From the NCBI RefSeq assembly GCF_003951315.1, contig NZ_QLJH01000004.1, positions 1 to 64,000 of the forward strand: 64,000 nucleotides of DNA, in the 5' to 3' direction. The stretch comes from Sphingomonas sp. S-NIH.Pt15_0812 (lineage in GTDB: Bacteria; Pseudomonadota; Alphaproteobacteria; Sphingomonadales; Sphingomonadaceae). Both the position numbers and the translations under genes were made by a program. Under the pieces are notes generated by a model. That model did not search any database. It saw only the letters and a list, made by a program, of their open reading frames with translations, and had not been told where the DNA came from. Position 1 is the first letter of the stretch. Each line of letters begins with the position of its first letter. Positions 1-8,103 of this stretch are shown in pieces.

Positions 1-238
1 TATGGATACGGTTCAGGACATATGAGAACGGCTTATTAGCTTAACGTGCACGTACCACCTTGCATGGCACACACACGAGCCGCCGCCCACATGTCCCTTC
101 ATCTTCAAACTACAATGTCAAAGAACCCCGAACATCAAACAAACAACCATCCACTCCCCTTCCAGGAAGCCAGGTCGTCCGATCTGTCCGGCGTCGCAGC
201 CAACCAAACCATCCGGTCCGTCGCTGCGGTGACGCGCC
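1..238 (-). other. rRNA operon 5' leader (operon continues off the left edge)
   Basis: Read on the minus strand, this stretch follows a strong promoter and contains a boxA-like antitermination element, GTTCTTTGACATTGT, at 126-112. After it comes a GTGGGCGGC segment of the kind I remember from alphaproteobacterial rRNA leaders (for example Caulobacter). No open frame here looks real; the A/C-rich plus strand is unlike the coding DNA around it. The 16S gene itself is outside the window, so the assignment rests on the promoter and boxA. An internal spacer is less likely, because a promoter and then a divergent protein gene follow within 460 bases. Confidence 0.6.
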
Positions 239-266
239 CTCTAACCATCACCCCTCAAACCGTCAA
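239..266 (-). promoter_or_regulatory. Probable rRNA operon promoter
   Basis: On the minus strand, a -35 TTGACG (266-261) and a -10 TTAGAG (244-239) are separated by 16 bases. A GC-rich discriminator follows, as in stringently controlled rRNA promoters, and an A-rich tract lies just upstream of the -35. It points into the boxA-containing leader. The remaining bases, 267-462, separate it from the divergent dehydrogenase gene; I see no further element there apart from that gene's Shine-Dalgarno. Confidence 0.6.
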
Positions 267-462
267 ACGGTTTTCGTCACGGATGCGACTTTTTTCCGTC
301 GTACGCCTGTCATGCCGGTGGGTCGGCCGGGGTGGTCGCCGGACTGCGCGGGTAATCTGCAGCAACAATCCGCGTCGTGGCGAGGAACCGCCGCCATGGT
401 CCGGCTCTTCCGCTAGAGCGGGTCCTTCCTCCCGCAATGGATCGTCCCGATGGAGATGCGAT

Positions 463-1827
463 TTGGCCGAACGGCAGTGCGACGTGATCGTGATCGGGGC
501 CGGCACCGCCGGCCTCCATGCCTATAAGACCGCGACGGCGCGAGGCGCGGAGACCGTCATCGTCGAGCGGGGCGCCGGTGGGTCGACCTGTACGCGGATC
601 GGCTGCATGCCGTCCAAATTGCTGATCGCCGCGGCGCGTACGGCCCGGACCTGCGAAGGGGCCGGGCGCTTCGGAGTCGAGACCGGTCCGGTGTCGATCG
701 ATGCGGCCGCCATGTGGGCGCGCGTCCGGCGCGAGCGGGACCGCTTCGTCGACGCGATCCTGGAGGAATATCACGCCATTCCCGATGCCGACCGTATCCA
801 CGGCACAGCCCGCTTCACCGGCAAGGACAGCGTCCAGGTGGATGGGGAGCGAATCCTCGCGCGACAGGGCATCGTCATCGCCACCGGGGCCCGGCCGATC
901 GTGCCCGACAGCCTGGACGCGGTCCGCGATCTGGTCCACACGCATGAGACGATCTTCGACCTGGATCACCTTCCCCGGGCGATAGCCGTGCTGGGCGCGG
1001 GGCCGGTCGGGCTGGAACTGGCGCAGGCCTTTGCCCGGCTGGGCGTGGCGGTCGCCCTGTTCGATCCCGGCGACACGATCGGCGGCCTGGCCGATCCGGA
1101 CACCAACGCCGCCGCGATCGAGGCGTTGGGGCAGGAGGTGACGCTGCACCTGGGCGTCGAGACGAAGGCCGAGCCGACGGACGATGGGCGCGCCCGCCTG
1201 TCCTGGGACGGCGGCTCGACCCTGGTCGACCTGATCCTGGCCGCCACCGGGCGTCCGCCGGAGCTCAAGGACCTGGATCTGGACCAGACCGGCCTGGAAC
1301 TGGACGATCACGGCACGCCGCTCTTCGATCCGCAGAGCCGGCGCTGCGGCGACAGCGCCATCTTCGTCGCCGGCGATGCCAATGCCTGGCGGTCGGTGCT
1401 GCACGAGGCGGCGCGCGGTGGGCGGATCGCCGCGACGGTCGCCACCGGCGGCGAGCCGCCCCGCACCCTGCCCGCCTTCGCCATCACCTTCACCGAGCCG
1501 AACCTGACCGAGATCGGCATGGCGTTCGACGATCTGCCGGACGATGTCCGGATCGGTTGCGCCAAGGTGGCCGACAATGGCCGCACCACCGTCGATGGCG
1601 CGACGCAGGGGCTGATCCGGCTCTATGCCGATCGGGACGGGAAATTGCTCGGCGCCTCGATCGCCGCGCCCGAGGGCGAGCATCTGGGCCATCTGGTCGC
1701 GCTGGCGATCGATCAGGGGATGGACGTGGCGCGCTTCGCCGACCAGCCCTGGTACCATCCGACCGTCGAGGAATTGTTGCAGATGGCGGCGCGCGATATC
1801 ACCGGGTCCGAAGACCTGCTGGTCTGA
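463..1827 (+). CDS. Dihydrolipoamide dehydrogenase-like flavoprotein
   Basis: Class I pyridine nucleotide-disulfide oxidoreductase of 454 aa, the usual length for Lpd. An FAD-binding GAGTAG lies at 12-17, the redox disulfide is Cys43/Cys48 (CTRIGC), a second Rossmann motif (LGAGPVGLE) sits near residue 175, and the C-terminal active-site pair is His432/Glu437 (HPTVEE). The family oxidises dihydrolipoyl groups with NAD+, or reduces related disulfides. No 2-oxoacid dehydrogenase genes are nearby, so it is probably an accessory Lpd rather than the E3 of a major complex. The frame has no nearby ATG; TTG 463 is chosen because GGAG lies 7 bases upstream. The frame stays open further upstream but is not protein-like there. 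Confidence 0.82.
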   Translation: MAERQCDVIVIGAGTAGLHAYKTATARGAETVIVERGAGGSTCTRIGCMPSKLLIAAARTARTCEGAGRFGVETGPVSIDAAAMWARVRRERDRFVDAILEEYHAIPDADRIHGTARFTGKDSVQVDGERILARQGIVIATGARPIVPDSLDAVRDLVHTHETIFDLDHLPRAIAVLGAGPVGLELAQAFARLGVAVALFDPGDTIGGLADPDTNAAAIEALGQEVTLHLGVETKAEPTDDGRARLSWDGGSTLVDLILAATGRPPELKDLDLDQTGLELDDHGTPLFDPQSRRCGDSAIFVAGDANAWRSVLHEAARGGRIAATVATGGEPPRTLPAFAITFTEPNLTEIGMAFDDLPDDVRIGCAKVADNGRTTVDGATQGLIRLYADRDGKLLGASIAAPEGEHLGHLVALAIDQGMDVARFADQPWYHPTVEELLQMAARDITGSEDLLV

Positions 1828-1838
1828 CCTGCGACGCT

Positions 1839-1872
1839 CGGCCGGCCGGTCCCGTCCGGGAACGGCCGGCCG
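1839..1872. terminator. Hairpin between convergent genes
   Basis: A 10-bp GC stem (CGGCCGGCCG, 1839-1848 with 1863-1872) is extended by TCCC/GGGA after one mismatch, around a 4-base loop. It sits between the stop of the dehydrogenase gene and the stop of the minus-strand gene, so it could end transcription from both sides. There is no clear T tract on either strand. Confidence 0.5.
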
Positions 1873-1876
1873 GACA

Positions 1877-2140
1877 TCATTCCCCGGTCGTGGCGGCGTT
1901 GCCATTTTCGCCCGAGGGATCGGCCTTGCCGCCGCTGCCCGAATAATCGATCTCGGTCTGGCCGCCATGGCCCAGGAAGCCGCTATTCTCGCCGGCATCT
2001 TCCTTATCCGTTTGCGGGTTGGGATAGGCGCCGCCGCCGCTCTCCCCGCCCTGGTGCTTGGCGGGCGTGTCCTGCACGCCGTCGCTCCGGCCCTTGGCGC
2101 CGTCGCCGCCGGCGGCCTGCATGGGTTGCTTGTCGGTCAT
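1877..2140 (-). CDS. Small hydrophilic Gly/Asp-rich protein
   Basis: An 87-aa protein with no signal peptide, membrane segment or cysteine. It is rich in Gly, Asp, Gln and Lys, so it is probably disordered, like hydrophilin or stress-type proteins; this is inference from composition. I do not recognise a named family. The start at 2140 is chosen because GGAGGAG lies 6 bases upstream; the frame extends further but is not protein-like there. It is divergent from the DnaJ-like gene, with about 97 bases between the starts. Confidence 0.65.
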   Translation of the reverse strand: MTDKQPMQAAGGDGAKGRSDGVQDTPAKHQGGESGGGAYPNPQTDKEDAGENSGFLGHGGQTEIDYSGSGGKADPSGENGNAATTGE

Positions 2141-2237
2141 GGTTTTTCTCCTCCGCCATCCAACGCGCGAGGCCGCGAGCGCGTTGCGCTGCCGGAACGT
2201 CTGCCCCACATAGGTGGGTAAGATACAGGGACCAACG

Positions 2238-3182
2238 ATGGCAGATCCGTACCAGATCCTCGGCGTGGCACGCACCGCGACCGAGGCCGATATCAAAAAG
2301 GCCTATCGCAAGCTCGCCAAGGAGCTGCACCCCGACCGCAACACGGACAATCCCAAGGCGGCCGAGCGGTTCAGCCAGGCGACCAACGCCTATGACCTGC
2401 TGTCCGACAAGGACAAGCGCGCCCGCTTCGACCGGGGCGAGATCGATGGCGACGGCAATCCCGCCGCCCCGTTCGGCTATGGCGGCGGCGGTCCGCGTCC
2501 CGGTGGCGGCGGCGGCTTCCGCAGCCAGGGCTATGAATTCGGCGGCGGCGAAGCCGATGTGGGGGATATTTTCGAAGGACTGTTCGGTGGCGGCCGGTCG
2601 CGGGGCGGCGGCGGCTTTTCCGGCGGGTTCGGTGGCTTCGGCCGACAGGCGCCGTCCAAGGGCAGCGACATCCAGTATCGGTTGCAGGTCCCCTTCACCG
2701 ATGCCGCGACGCTGACGCCGCAGCGGGTAATGCTGGGCGACGGCAAGGCGATCGAGGTGAAGCTGCCCGCCGGCGTCGCGACCGGTACGCAGATGCGCCT
2801 CGCCGGCAAGGGCGAACCCGGCGCGGGTGGCGCGGGCGATGCGATCGTGACGATCGAGGTGCAGCCGCATCGTTTCTTCACCCGCGACGGCGACGATGTC
2901 CGCGTCGACCTGCCGATTGCGCTGTCCGAGGCGGTGCTGGGCGCGAAGGTGAAGGCGCCGACGGTCGAGAATCCGGTGATGCTGACTGTGCCGGCGGGCA
3001 CCAGCTCGGGCAAGACACTGCGCCTCAAGGGCAAGGGATTCCACAAGAAAGGCGGCGGGCGCGGCGACCAGCTGATCACGCTGATGGTCGATGTGCCGGC
3101 CGAGGATGCCGGGCTTCGCGACTTTGTCGAGGGCTGGGCCGCAACGCAGGTCGGGAACCCGCGCGCCTTCATGGGCGTCTGA
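2238..3182 (+). CDS. DnaJ/CbpA-type co-chaperone
   Basis: A 314-aa J-domain protein that stimulates the ATPase of DnaK. The J domain occupies residues 3-65 with HPD at 31-33. A Gly/Phe-rich linker runs to about residue 145, followed by the two beta-rich C-terminal substrate-binding domains. The Cys-rich zinc-finger domain of classical DnaJ is absent, which makes it CbpA-like. An in-frame start 24 bases upstream exists, but MADPYQILGV is the normal beginning of the J domain, so 2238 is preferred. The next gene begins 7 bases after its stop and is probably co-transcribed. Confidence 0.88.
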   Translation: MADPYQILGVARTATEADIKKAYRKLAKELHPDRNTDNPKAAERFSQATNAYDLLSDKDKRARFDRGEIDGDGNPAAPFGYGGGGPRPGGGGGFRSQGYEFGGGEADVGDIFEGLFGGGRSRGGGGFSGGFGGFGRQAPSKGSDIQYRLQVPFTDAATLTPQRVMLGDGKAIEVKLPAGVATGTQMRLAGKGEPGAGGAGDAIVTIEVQPHRFFTRDGDDVRVDLPIALSEAVLGAKVKAPTVENPVMLTVPAGTSSGKTLRLKGKGFHKKGGGRGDQLITLMVDVPAEDAGLRDFVEGWAATQVGNPRAFMGV

Positions 3183-3189
3183 CGTCCCT

Positions 3190-4161
3190 GTGGACGATAT
3201 CGGTGAACTGACCCCGGAGGCGCGGGCCCATCATCATGGCAGGACCCGCGCCAGGCTCGATCGGCAACTCGCCAAGGTGCGGCCGGGCAGCTATGCCTTC
3301 GAGATATTGAAACGGTCGGCGCTGGGCGTGTTCAACGACGGTTTCACCCATGCCGGCAACCTCGCCTATCTGGCGCTCATGACGCTGTTCCCCTTCTTCA
3401 TCGTGGCGGCCGCCGTGCTGTCGCTGCTGGGGCAGAGCGACGAGACGGTGCGGACGGTGGAGGGATTCCTCCATGTCCTGCCGCACGACGTGGCCGACAT
3501 ATTGGAGAAGCCCATCTCCGACGTGCTGAAGGCACGGACCGGGTCGCTGCTGTGGCTAGGCGGGCTGATCGGCCTGTGGACGGTCGGCGGGTTCGTCGAG
3601 ACGATCCGCGACATCTTCCACCGTGCATATGGCGTGAAGGCGACCGCGCCCTTCTGGCGGTCGCGCCTGTCGTCGTCGGGCGTCATCATCCTGTCGGTGG
3701 TGGTCGCGCTGTTCGCCTTCCTGGCGCAGGGGGTGCTGACCGCCGCCGAGCAGTTCGTCTATCGCCTGCTGCCCTTCGCGCGCGACTGGGTCGGGCTGAT
3801 CGGCCTGTCGCGGCTGGTGCCGGGCGTGGTGATGTTCGGCGCGCTCTACATGCTCTTCTATTCGGTTACCCCGTCCAAATATCGCTATAGCGATTGCCGT
3901 AAATGGCCAGGCGCGCTGTTCACGACGGTCTGGTGGGTGTCGATGACCGCGCTCCTGCCGGTGGTGCTGTCGCAACTGGGCGGCTACGACCTGACCTATG
4001 GCAGCCTGGCCGGCGTCGTCGTCATGCTGTTGTTCTTCTACATCATCGGCTTGGGACTGGTATTCGGCGCGCATTTGAACGCGGCACTGGCGGAACCGGC
4101 CGAGGAGGCGCTACAGGAACCCGACACGACATCGGCGCCGGCGGGAGCGGCGCCAGTTTAA
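3190..4161 (+). CDS. YihY/BrkB-family inner-membrane protein
   Basis: An integral membrane protein of 323 aa. The N-terminal 45 residues are cytosolic and charged. About six hydrophobic segments follow, with the family signature around NAYLALMTLFPFF-like residues 58-70 and the glycine-rich LWLGGLIGLWTVGG region. The family (formerly called RNase BN by mistake, and BrkB in Bordetella) has no settled biochemical role; it is probably a transporter or envelope protein. GTG 3190 is chosen because it lies 8 bases after the DnaJ-like stop; an upstream start would overlap that gene by about 90 bases. The C-terminus is Glu/Pro/Ala-rich. Confidence 0.82.
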   Translation: MDDIGELTPEARAHHHGRTRARLDRQLAKVRPGSYAFEILKRSALGVFNDGFTHAGNLAYLALMTLFPFFIVAAAVLSLLGQSDETVRTVEGFLHVLPHDVADILEKPISDVLKARTGSLLWLGGLIGLWTVGGFVETIRDIFHRAYGVKATAPFWRSRLSSSGVIILSVVVALFAFLAQGVLTAAEQFVYRLLPFARDWVGLIGLSRLVPGVVMFGALYMLFYSVTPSKYRYSDCRKWPGALFTTVWWVSMTALLPVVLSQLGGYDLTYGSLAGVVVMLLFFYIIGLGLVFGAHLNAALAEPAEEALQEPDTTSAPAGAAPV

Positions 4162-4171
4162 GGGTTTCGGC

Positions 4172-4975
4172 GTGAACGGATTGATGACAGGCAAGCGCGG
4201 GCTGATCATGGGCTTGGCGAACGATAAATCGCTGGCCTGGGGCATCGCCAAGCAATTGTCGGCGGCAGGCGCGGAGCTCGCCTTCTCCTATCAGGGCGAG
4301 GCGATGGCGAAGCGGGTGCGGCCGCTGGCCGAACAGCTCGGCACCGCAAGGCTGTTCGACTGCGACGTGTCCGACATGGCGGCGCTCGACGCCACCTTCG
4401 CGGCGCTGGCGGCGGAATGGCCGACGATCGACTTCGTCGTCCACGCCATCGGCTTTTCCGACAAGTCGCAGCTGCGCGGGCGCTACTACGACACCACGCT
4501 CGACAATTTCCTGATGACGATGAACATCTCGGCCTATTCGCTGGTCGCGGTGGCGCAGCGGGCGCGGGCGATGATGCCCAACGGCGGCGCGATCCTGACG
4601 CTGACCTATTATGGCGCGGAGAAGGTCATCCCCCATTACAACGTCATGGGCGTGGCCAAGGCGGCGCTGGAGACGAGCGTCAAATATCTGGCGGTCGACC
4701 TGGGCCCGGACAATATCCGCATCAATGCCATTTCCGCCGGCCCGATCCAGACGCTGGCGGCGCGCGGTATCGGCGACTTCAACTATATCCTCAAGTGGAA
4801 CGAGCTGAACGCGCCGCTGCGCCGCACCGTGACGATCGAGGATGTCGGCGGCGCGGGGCTGTACATGCTCAGCGACCTGTCCTCGGGCGTGACCGGCGAG
4901 ATCCATCATGTCGATGCCGGCTACAACGTCATCGGCATGAAGGCCGAGGACGCGCCCGACATCGCGCTGGCCTGA
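4172..4975 (+). CDS. fabI: Enoyl-[acyl-carrier-protein] reductase FabI
   Basis: A 267-aa short-chain dehydrogenase that reduces trans-2-enoyl-ACP with NADH in the last step of each fatty-acid elongation cycle. The catalytic residues Tyr146, Tyr156 and Lys163 fall at exactly the Escherichia coli FabI numbers. The N-terminal nucleotide-binding segment GLANDKSLAWGIAK (14-27) is the typical FabI variant. GTG 4172 is preferred over ATG 4184 because AAGGG lies about 7 bases upstream and because of the numbering match. It is followed at 3 bases by a GNAT gene and then aroC, apparently one operon. Confidence 0.95.
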   Translation: MNGLMTGKRGLIMGLANDKSLAWGIAKQLSAAGAELAFSYQGEAMAKRVRPLAEQLGTARLFDCDVSDMAALDATFAALAAEWPTIDFVVHAIGFSDKSQLRGRYYDTTLDNFLMTMNISAYSLVAVAQRARAMMPNGGAILTLTYYGAEKVIPHYNVMGVAKAALETSVKYLAVDLGPDNIRINAISAGPIQTLAARGIGDFNYILKWNELNAPLRRTVTIEDVGGAGLYMLSDLSSGVTGEIHHVDAGYNVIGMKAEDAPDIALA

Positions 4976-4978
4976 GCC

Positions 4979-5503
4979 ATGATCGCGATCCGGCCCGCGC
5001 GCGGCGAGGATGTCGCCGCCATCGACACGCTGCTGCGCGCCTGCTTCCCCGCGCCGCATGAGGCGAATCTGGTCCGCGACCTGTGCGCGGAGGGCGACAT
5101 GGTGCTCGTCCTCACCGCCTGGGACGAGGAGGAGAGCCGCGTCGCCGGCATGGTCGCGTTCAGCCGCATGAACGTCGAGGTCGGCGGCAAGCCGGTGAGC
5201 GCGGTGGCGCTGGCCCCGGTGGCGGTCGCCGCCGCCTATCGCCGGCACGGCGTGGCCGAGGCGCTGATCACCGCCGGGCTGGAGCGGCTGGAGATGGAGG
5301 GCGTCGTGCTCTGCTTCGTGCTGGGCGAGCCCGAATTCTACAACCGCTTCGGCTTCCAAGCCGATGTCGCCCAGGGGTTCGAGACACCCTATGCCGGCGA
5401 ATTCCTGCTGGCGCTGCCGCTCCAGGGCGGATTGATCCCCTGCGGCGTGCGTGGGCCCGCCACCCATGCGCCCGCCTTCACGCGATTGGGCAAGGACGCA
5501 TGA
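4979..5503 (+). CDS. GNAT-family N-acetyltransferase (YhbS-like)
   Basis: A 174-aa single-domain acetyltransferase. The acetyl-CoA pyrophosphate-binding segment is visible as [15 protein letters not shown] near residues 82-96, followed by the strand with [17 protein letters not shown] typical of YhbS-like members, which have a conserved Tyr/Phe at that point. The substrate is not predictable; the family acetylates small amines or protein N-termini. The start lies 3 bases after the fabI stop, and the stop overlaps the aroC start as ATGA, so translation is likely coupled. Confidence 0.85.
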   Translation: MIAIRPARGEDVAAIDTLLRACFPAPHEANLVRDLCAEGDMVLVLTAWDEEESRVAGMVAFSRMNVEVGGKPVSAVALAPVAVAAAYRRHGVAEALITAGLERLEMEGVVLCFVLGEPEFYNRFGFQADVAQGFETPYAGEFLLALPLQGGLIPCGVRGPATHAPAFTRLGKDA

Positions 5504-6567
5504 GCTGGAACAGCTTCGGACGGGTGTTCCGCTTCACCACCTGGGGTGAGAGCCACGGACCGGCGATCGGTGCGATCGTCGATGGCTGCCCGCCGGGCCT
5601 GCCGCTCACCGAAGCCGATATCCAGCCCTGGCTCGACCGGCGGCGGCCCGGCACCTCGCGATTCACCACGCAGCGGCGCGAGCCCGATGAAGTCCGCATC
5701 CTGTCCGGCGTGTTCGAGGGGCGGACCACCGGCACGCCGATCAGCCTGATGATCGAGAATGTTGACCAGCGGTCGAAGGACTATGGCGAGGTCGCCAAGG
5801 CCTATCGCCCCGGCCATGCCGACTATACTTATGACGCCAAGTACGGTTTTCGCGACTATCGCGGCGGCGGCCGCTCCTCGGCGCGCGAGACGGCGAGCCG
5901 GGTCGCGGCGGGGGCGGTCGCCCGCGCGGTGATCCCGGGCGTCCGCATCCGTGCCTGGGTCGAGGCGATCGGCGGCGACGCGATCGATCCCGCCCGGTTC
6001 GACGATGCGGCGATCGACGCCAATCCCTTCTTCTGCCCCGACCCGGTCGCGGCCGAGCGCTGGGAGGGCGTGGTCGATGCGGCGCGCAAGGCCGGGTCGT
6101 CGCTCGGCGCGGTGGTGGCCTGCGAGGCGACGGGCGTGCCCGCCGGCTGGGGGGCGCCGCTCTATGCCAAGCTCGATTCGGAACTGGCGGCGGCGTGCAT
6201 GAGCATCAACGCGGTCAAGGGCATCGAGATCGGCGACGGCTTCGCGGCGGCGGCCCTGTCGGGCGAGGCGAATGCCGACCCGATGCGCCCGGGCGCGGAC
6301 GGCCCCGCCTTCCTCGCCAACCATGCCGGCGGCATCGCGGGCGGCATCGCCACCGGCCAGCCGATCCGCCTGCGCGTCGCCTTCAAGCCGACCAGCTCGA
6401 TCCTGACCCCCGTTCCGACCATCACTCGCGACGGCGGGGCGACCGAGATCGCCACGCGCGGCCGTCATGATCCATGTGTCGGTATTCGCGGTGTTCCGGT
6501 GGTCGAGGCGATGGTCGCGCTGGTATTGGCCGATCAGGCGTTGCTCCACCGCGCCCAGTGCGGATGA
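5500..6567 (+). CDS. aroC: Chorismate synthase
   Basis: A 355-aa enzyme that converts 5-enolpyruvylshikimate-3-phosphate to chorismate, the last shared step of aromatic amino-acid and folate synthesis; it needs reduced FMN. Family signatures are GESHGPAIG near the N-terminus (16-24), the RPGHADYTY segment and [10 protein letters not shown] near residue 125. The C-terminus has the usual [18 protein letters not shown]. The length is normal. The start codon overlaps the stop of the GNAT gene (ATGA), which places it in the fabI-GNAT-aroC operon. Confidence 0.95.
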   Translation: MSWNSFGRVFRFTTWGESHGPAIGAIVDGCPPGLPLTEADIQPWLDRRRPGTSRFTTQRREPDEVRILSGVFEGRTTGTPISLMIENVDQRSKDYGEVAKAYRPGHADYTYDAKYGFRDYRGGGRSSARETASRVAAGAVARAVIPGVRIRAWVEAIGGDAIDPARFDDAAIDANPFFCPDPVAAERWEGVVDAARKAGSSLGAVVACEATGVPAGWGAPLYAKLDSELAAACMSINAVKGIEIGDGFAAAALSGEANADPMRPGADGPAFLANHAGGIAGGIATGQPIRLRVAFKPTSSILTPVPTITRDGGATEIATRGRHDPCVGIRGVPVVEAMVALVLADQALLHRAQCG

Positions 6568-6572
6568 GTACA

Positions 6573-6598
6573 GGAACTATTCTCTAGTCTGCGCCGTT
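6573..6598 (+). promoter_or_regulatory. Candidate EcfG (general stress sigma factor) promoter
   Basis: GGAAC (6573-6577) and CGTT (6595-6598) are separated by 17 bases, an exact match to the GGAAC-N16/17-CGTT consensus known for EcfG-type sigma factors of the PhyR-NepR pathway in sphingomonads. It lies in the 59-base gap after aroC, with the next start codon 28 bases downstream. That leaves room for a short leader with the GGAGAG ribosome site. A TATAAT at 6609-6614 is too close to the Shine-Dalgarno to act as a -10 for this gene. Confidence 0.6.
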
Positions 6599-6626
6599 AC
6601 TTGCTCCGTATAATCGGAGAGAAAAC

Positions 6627-7121
6627 ATGCGTATCATCCTTCCCTTGGCGGCAGCGATGCTCGCTTTGCCTGCCATCGCCACCGCCCAGACTTCGACCAT
6701 GGGCGGAACGACTGGCCAGACCGGCACCATGGGCACCGGTACAATGGGTACGGGCACGATGGGTACGGGCACCATGGGCACCGGCACGACGGGCGGCACC
6801 ACCGCCGGTCAGAGCACCGGCACCCAGACCACTCCCGGCACCCGCAGCACGACGCGCGGCAAGCGCGGCAGCGGCAAGATGAGCGGCGGCGCGACGACCG
6901 GCGGCACCATGGGCGGCTCGACCGGCACCAGCACGACCGATCCCTATGGCGGCACGGCCGGTTCGACGTCGGGCAGCATGGGCGGCACCGGCACCATGGG
7001 CGGCACGACCACGGACGGCACCATGGGTGGCACGATGGGCGGCACCGGGACGACCGGCGGCACCATGGGTGGCACGACCGGGACGACGTCCGGCACCATG
7101 GGCGGCACGACCCCGCGCTGA
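6627..7121 (+). CDS. Secreted Gly/Thr/Met-rich repeat protein
   Basis: A 164-aa protein with a clear signal peptide (MRIILPLAAAMLALPAIATAQ, cleavage after about residue 21). The mature part is almost only Gly, Thr, Met and Ser, in short repeats: four perfect MGTGT units, then many GGTMGGT-like units, interrupted by one basic block (near residues 70-90, with TTRGKRGSGKMSGG). There are no cysteines or catalytic motifs. I do not recognise a functional family; low-complexity proteins of this type are common in sphingomonads. The Shine-Dalgarno GGAGAG and the upstream EcfG-like promoter suggest a stress-induced periplasmic or surface protein. A second small secreted-protein gene follows. Confidence 0.7.
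   Translation: MRIILPLAAAMLALPAIATAQTSTMGGTTGQTGTMGTGTMGTGTMGTGTMGTGTTGGTTAGQSTGTQTTPGTRSTTRGKRGSGKMSGGATTGGTMGGSTGTSTTDPYGGTAGSTSGSMGGTGTMGGTTTDGTMGGTMGGTGTTGGTMGGTTGTTSGTMGGTTPR
6729..6788 (+). repeat. Four tandem 15-bp units coding MGTGT
   Basis: Four consecutive 15-base units of the form ATGGGYACSGGYACV encode MGTGT four times within the secreted repeat protein. They differ only at third codon positions, so the array may change length by slippage. Confidence 0.85.
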
Positions 7122-7133
7122 TCAATAACGGCA

Positions 7134-7163
7134 GGGGGCGTGGCCTGGACGGGCCACGTCCCC
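7134..7163 (+). terminator. Stem-loop after the repeat-protein gene
   Basis: A 12-bp stem (7134-7145 with 7152-7163, one G-U pair) closes a 6-base loop 12 bases after the stop codon. Only two T residues follow, so it may slow rather than stop transcription into the next gene, 24 bases downstream. Confidence 0.45.
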
Positions 7164-7186
7164 TTCGTCATGACAGGAGATCGCCG

Positions 7187-7459
7187 ATGCGTATTTCCAA
7201 GCTTGCGATGATCGCGGTCATCGCCCTTCCCTTACCCGCCATGGCGCAAGTCGCTCGAGAACCCGTGGAACAGAAGGTACCGGCCCCCGGCGCCACCCCT
7301 ACCCCCACCACACCCGACGATCATATGCCCGCTTCCCCCGAAGCCCGACAGAGTGAGCGCGCCGCCCCTGGCGAGGCCGTGCCGACCAACGAGGCTCCCG
7401 CATCGCGTCCGCCCGTTGAACAACCTGTCCCACCGGCCAACGATCCCACCAAACGCTGA
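7187..7459 (+). CDS. Small secreted Pro/Ala-rich protein
   Basis: A 90-aa protein with a signal peptide (residues 1-20, ending PAMAQ). The mature part of about 70 residues is rich in Pro, Ala, Glu and Thr and probably unstructured. No family is recognised. AGGAGAT lies just upstream of the ATG. It follows the Gly/Thr/Met-rich secreted protein at 65 bases and may be read through from the same promoter; a partial terminator stands between them. Confidence 0.6.
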   Translation: MRISKLAMIAVIALPLPAMAQVAREPVEQKVPAPGATPTPTTPDDHMPASPEARQSERAAPGEAVPTNEAPASRPPVEQPVPPANDPTKR

Positions 7460-7996
7460 TTCAAAAAGATCGGCTGGTATTCCCAAACGCGCTAGCCAAT
7501 TTGCGTTCCCTTAGCGGATAATAGCGTCGGATTGACCCAAGCCTTCATTGCGAGCGGAGCGAAGCAATCCATAGCTGCGTCCGTGACGCCCCGGATTGCT
7601 TCGCTCCGCTCGCAATGACGATTCCCATGTCGAAATCATGTCGTCAGGCTTTAATGGAGTGAGACAATCACCGTGTTGCCGTGACCGCCCGGTCCCTGCC
7701 GCATGGATTTGTGTCGGTATTGCCAGTCGCACCCTTTCGCGTTGCTCAGTCCAATGCCGGCATCCGGTCTTCTGCTACTTGAACAAGACGCAAGACCGCA
7801 CCCTTAACAACTGGATCACAAGCATCCGTCTTAAGTCACTGATGAACGATTAAGACCCGAAATGTTTGGAATCTTTGCGCGACCAACTAACCTATGATTG
7901 GCCAGCCCATAGTCTAGATCATGACGAACCTAGCTGCCGGGACAGGATCAGCGGCAAACGCTGCAATCCTCAGGCGCCTGTGGCGCCGGCACAGCG
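7460..7996. other. Gene-free stretch beside tRNA-Ser
   Basis: These 537 bases hold no credible coding frame. They include a long perfect inverted repeat (listed separately) and a weak 7-bp inverted repeat (GTCTTAA at 7828-7834, TTAAGAC at 7850-7856). From about 7620 to 7930 the DNA is visibly richer in A and T than the neighbouring genes. The stretch lies directly 3' of the tRNA-Ser gene, where integrative elements often insert, but I see no second copy of the tRNA end and no integrase remnant. Confidence 0.5.
7545..7618. repeat. Perfect 26-bp inverted repeat (REP/MITE-like)
   Basis: The arm at 7545-7570 (TCATTGCGAGCGGAGCGAAG, then CAATCC) is an exact reverse complement of 7593-7618, with a 22-base loop. 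Dispersed elements with this TCATTGCGAGCG...GCAATCC core are, from memory, common between genes in many proteobacterial genomes. Only one copy is in this window. It could be a non-autonomous mobile repeat or a large transcript hairpin. Confidence 0.85.
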
Positions 7997-8086
7997 TGGC
8001 GGAGACGGAGGGATTCGAACCCTCGGTACGGTTTCCCGTACGACGCTTTAGCAAAGCGTTGGTTTCAGCCACTCACCCACGTCTCC
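7997..8086 (-). tRNA. tRNA-Ser (anticodon GCT)
   Basis: 90 nt including an encoded CCA. The acceptor stem is GGAGACG/CGTCTCC, the anticodon loop is TTGCTAA closed by ACGCT/AGCGT, a long class II variable arm (CGTACGGGAAACCGTACG) follows, and the T loop is GGTTCGAATCC. The anticodon GCT reads AGC and AGU serine codons. Confidence 0.95.
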
Positions 8087-8103
8087 GGATGCGGCAGGCG
8101 GCG

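Noticed and set aside
46..462. Open 5' extension of the dehydrogenase frame
   Set aside because: The residues are unlike the family, and the DNA carries the rRNA promoter and leader. The protein begins at TTG 463 behind GGAG.
6609..6614. TATAAT upstream of the repeat-protein gene
   Set aside because: It lies only 1 base before the ribosome site and has no -35 at the right distance, so a transcript from it would lack the ribosome site.
6627..7121. Possible CRISPR-like array in the repeat-protein gene
   Set aside because: The repeats are short, in frame and coding, with no spacers; they are codon repeats.
7486..7509. Another GGAAC/CGTT pair on the minus strand
   Set aside because: The spacing is 15 bases, outside the 16-17 range, and it points into the end of an oppositely oriented gene.
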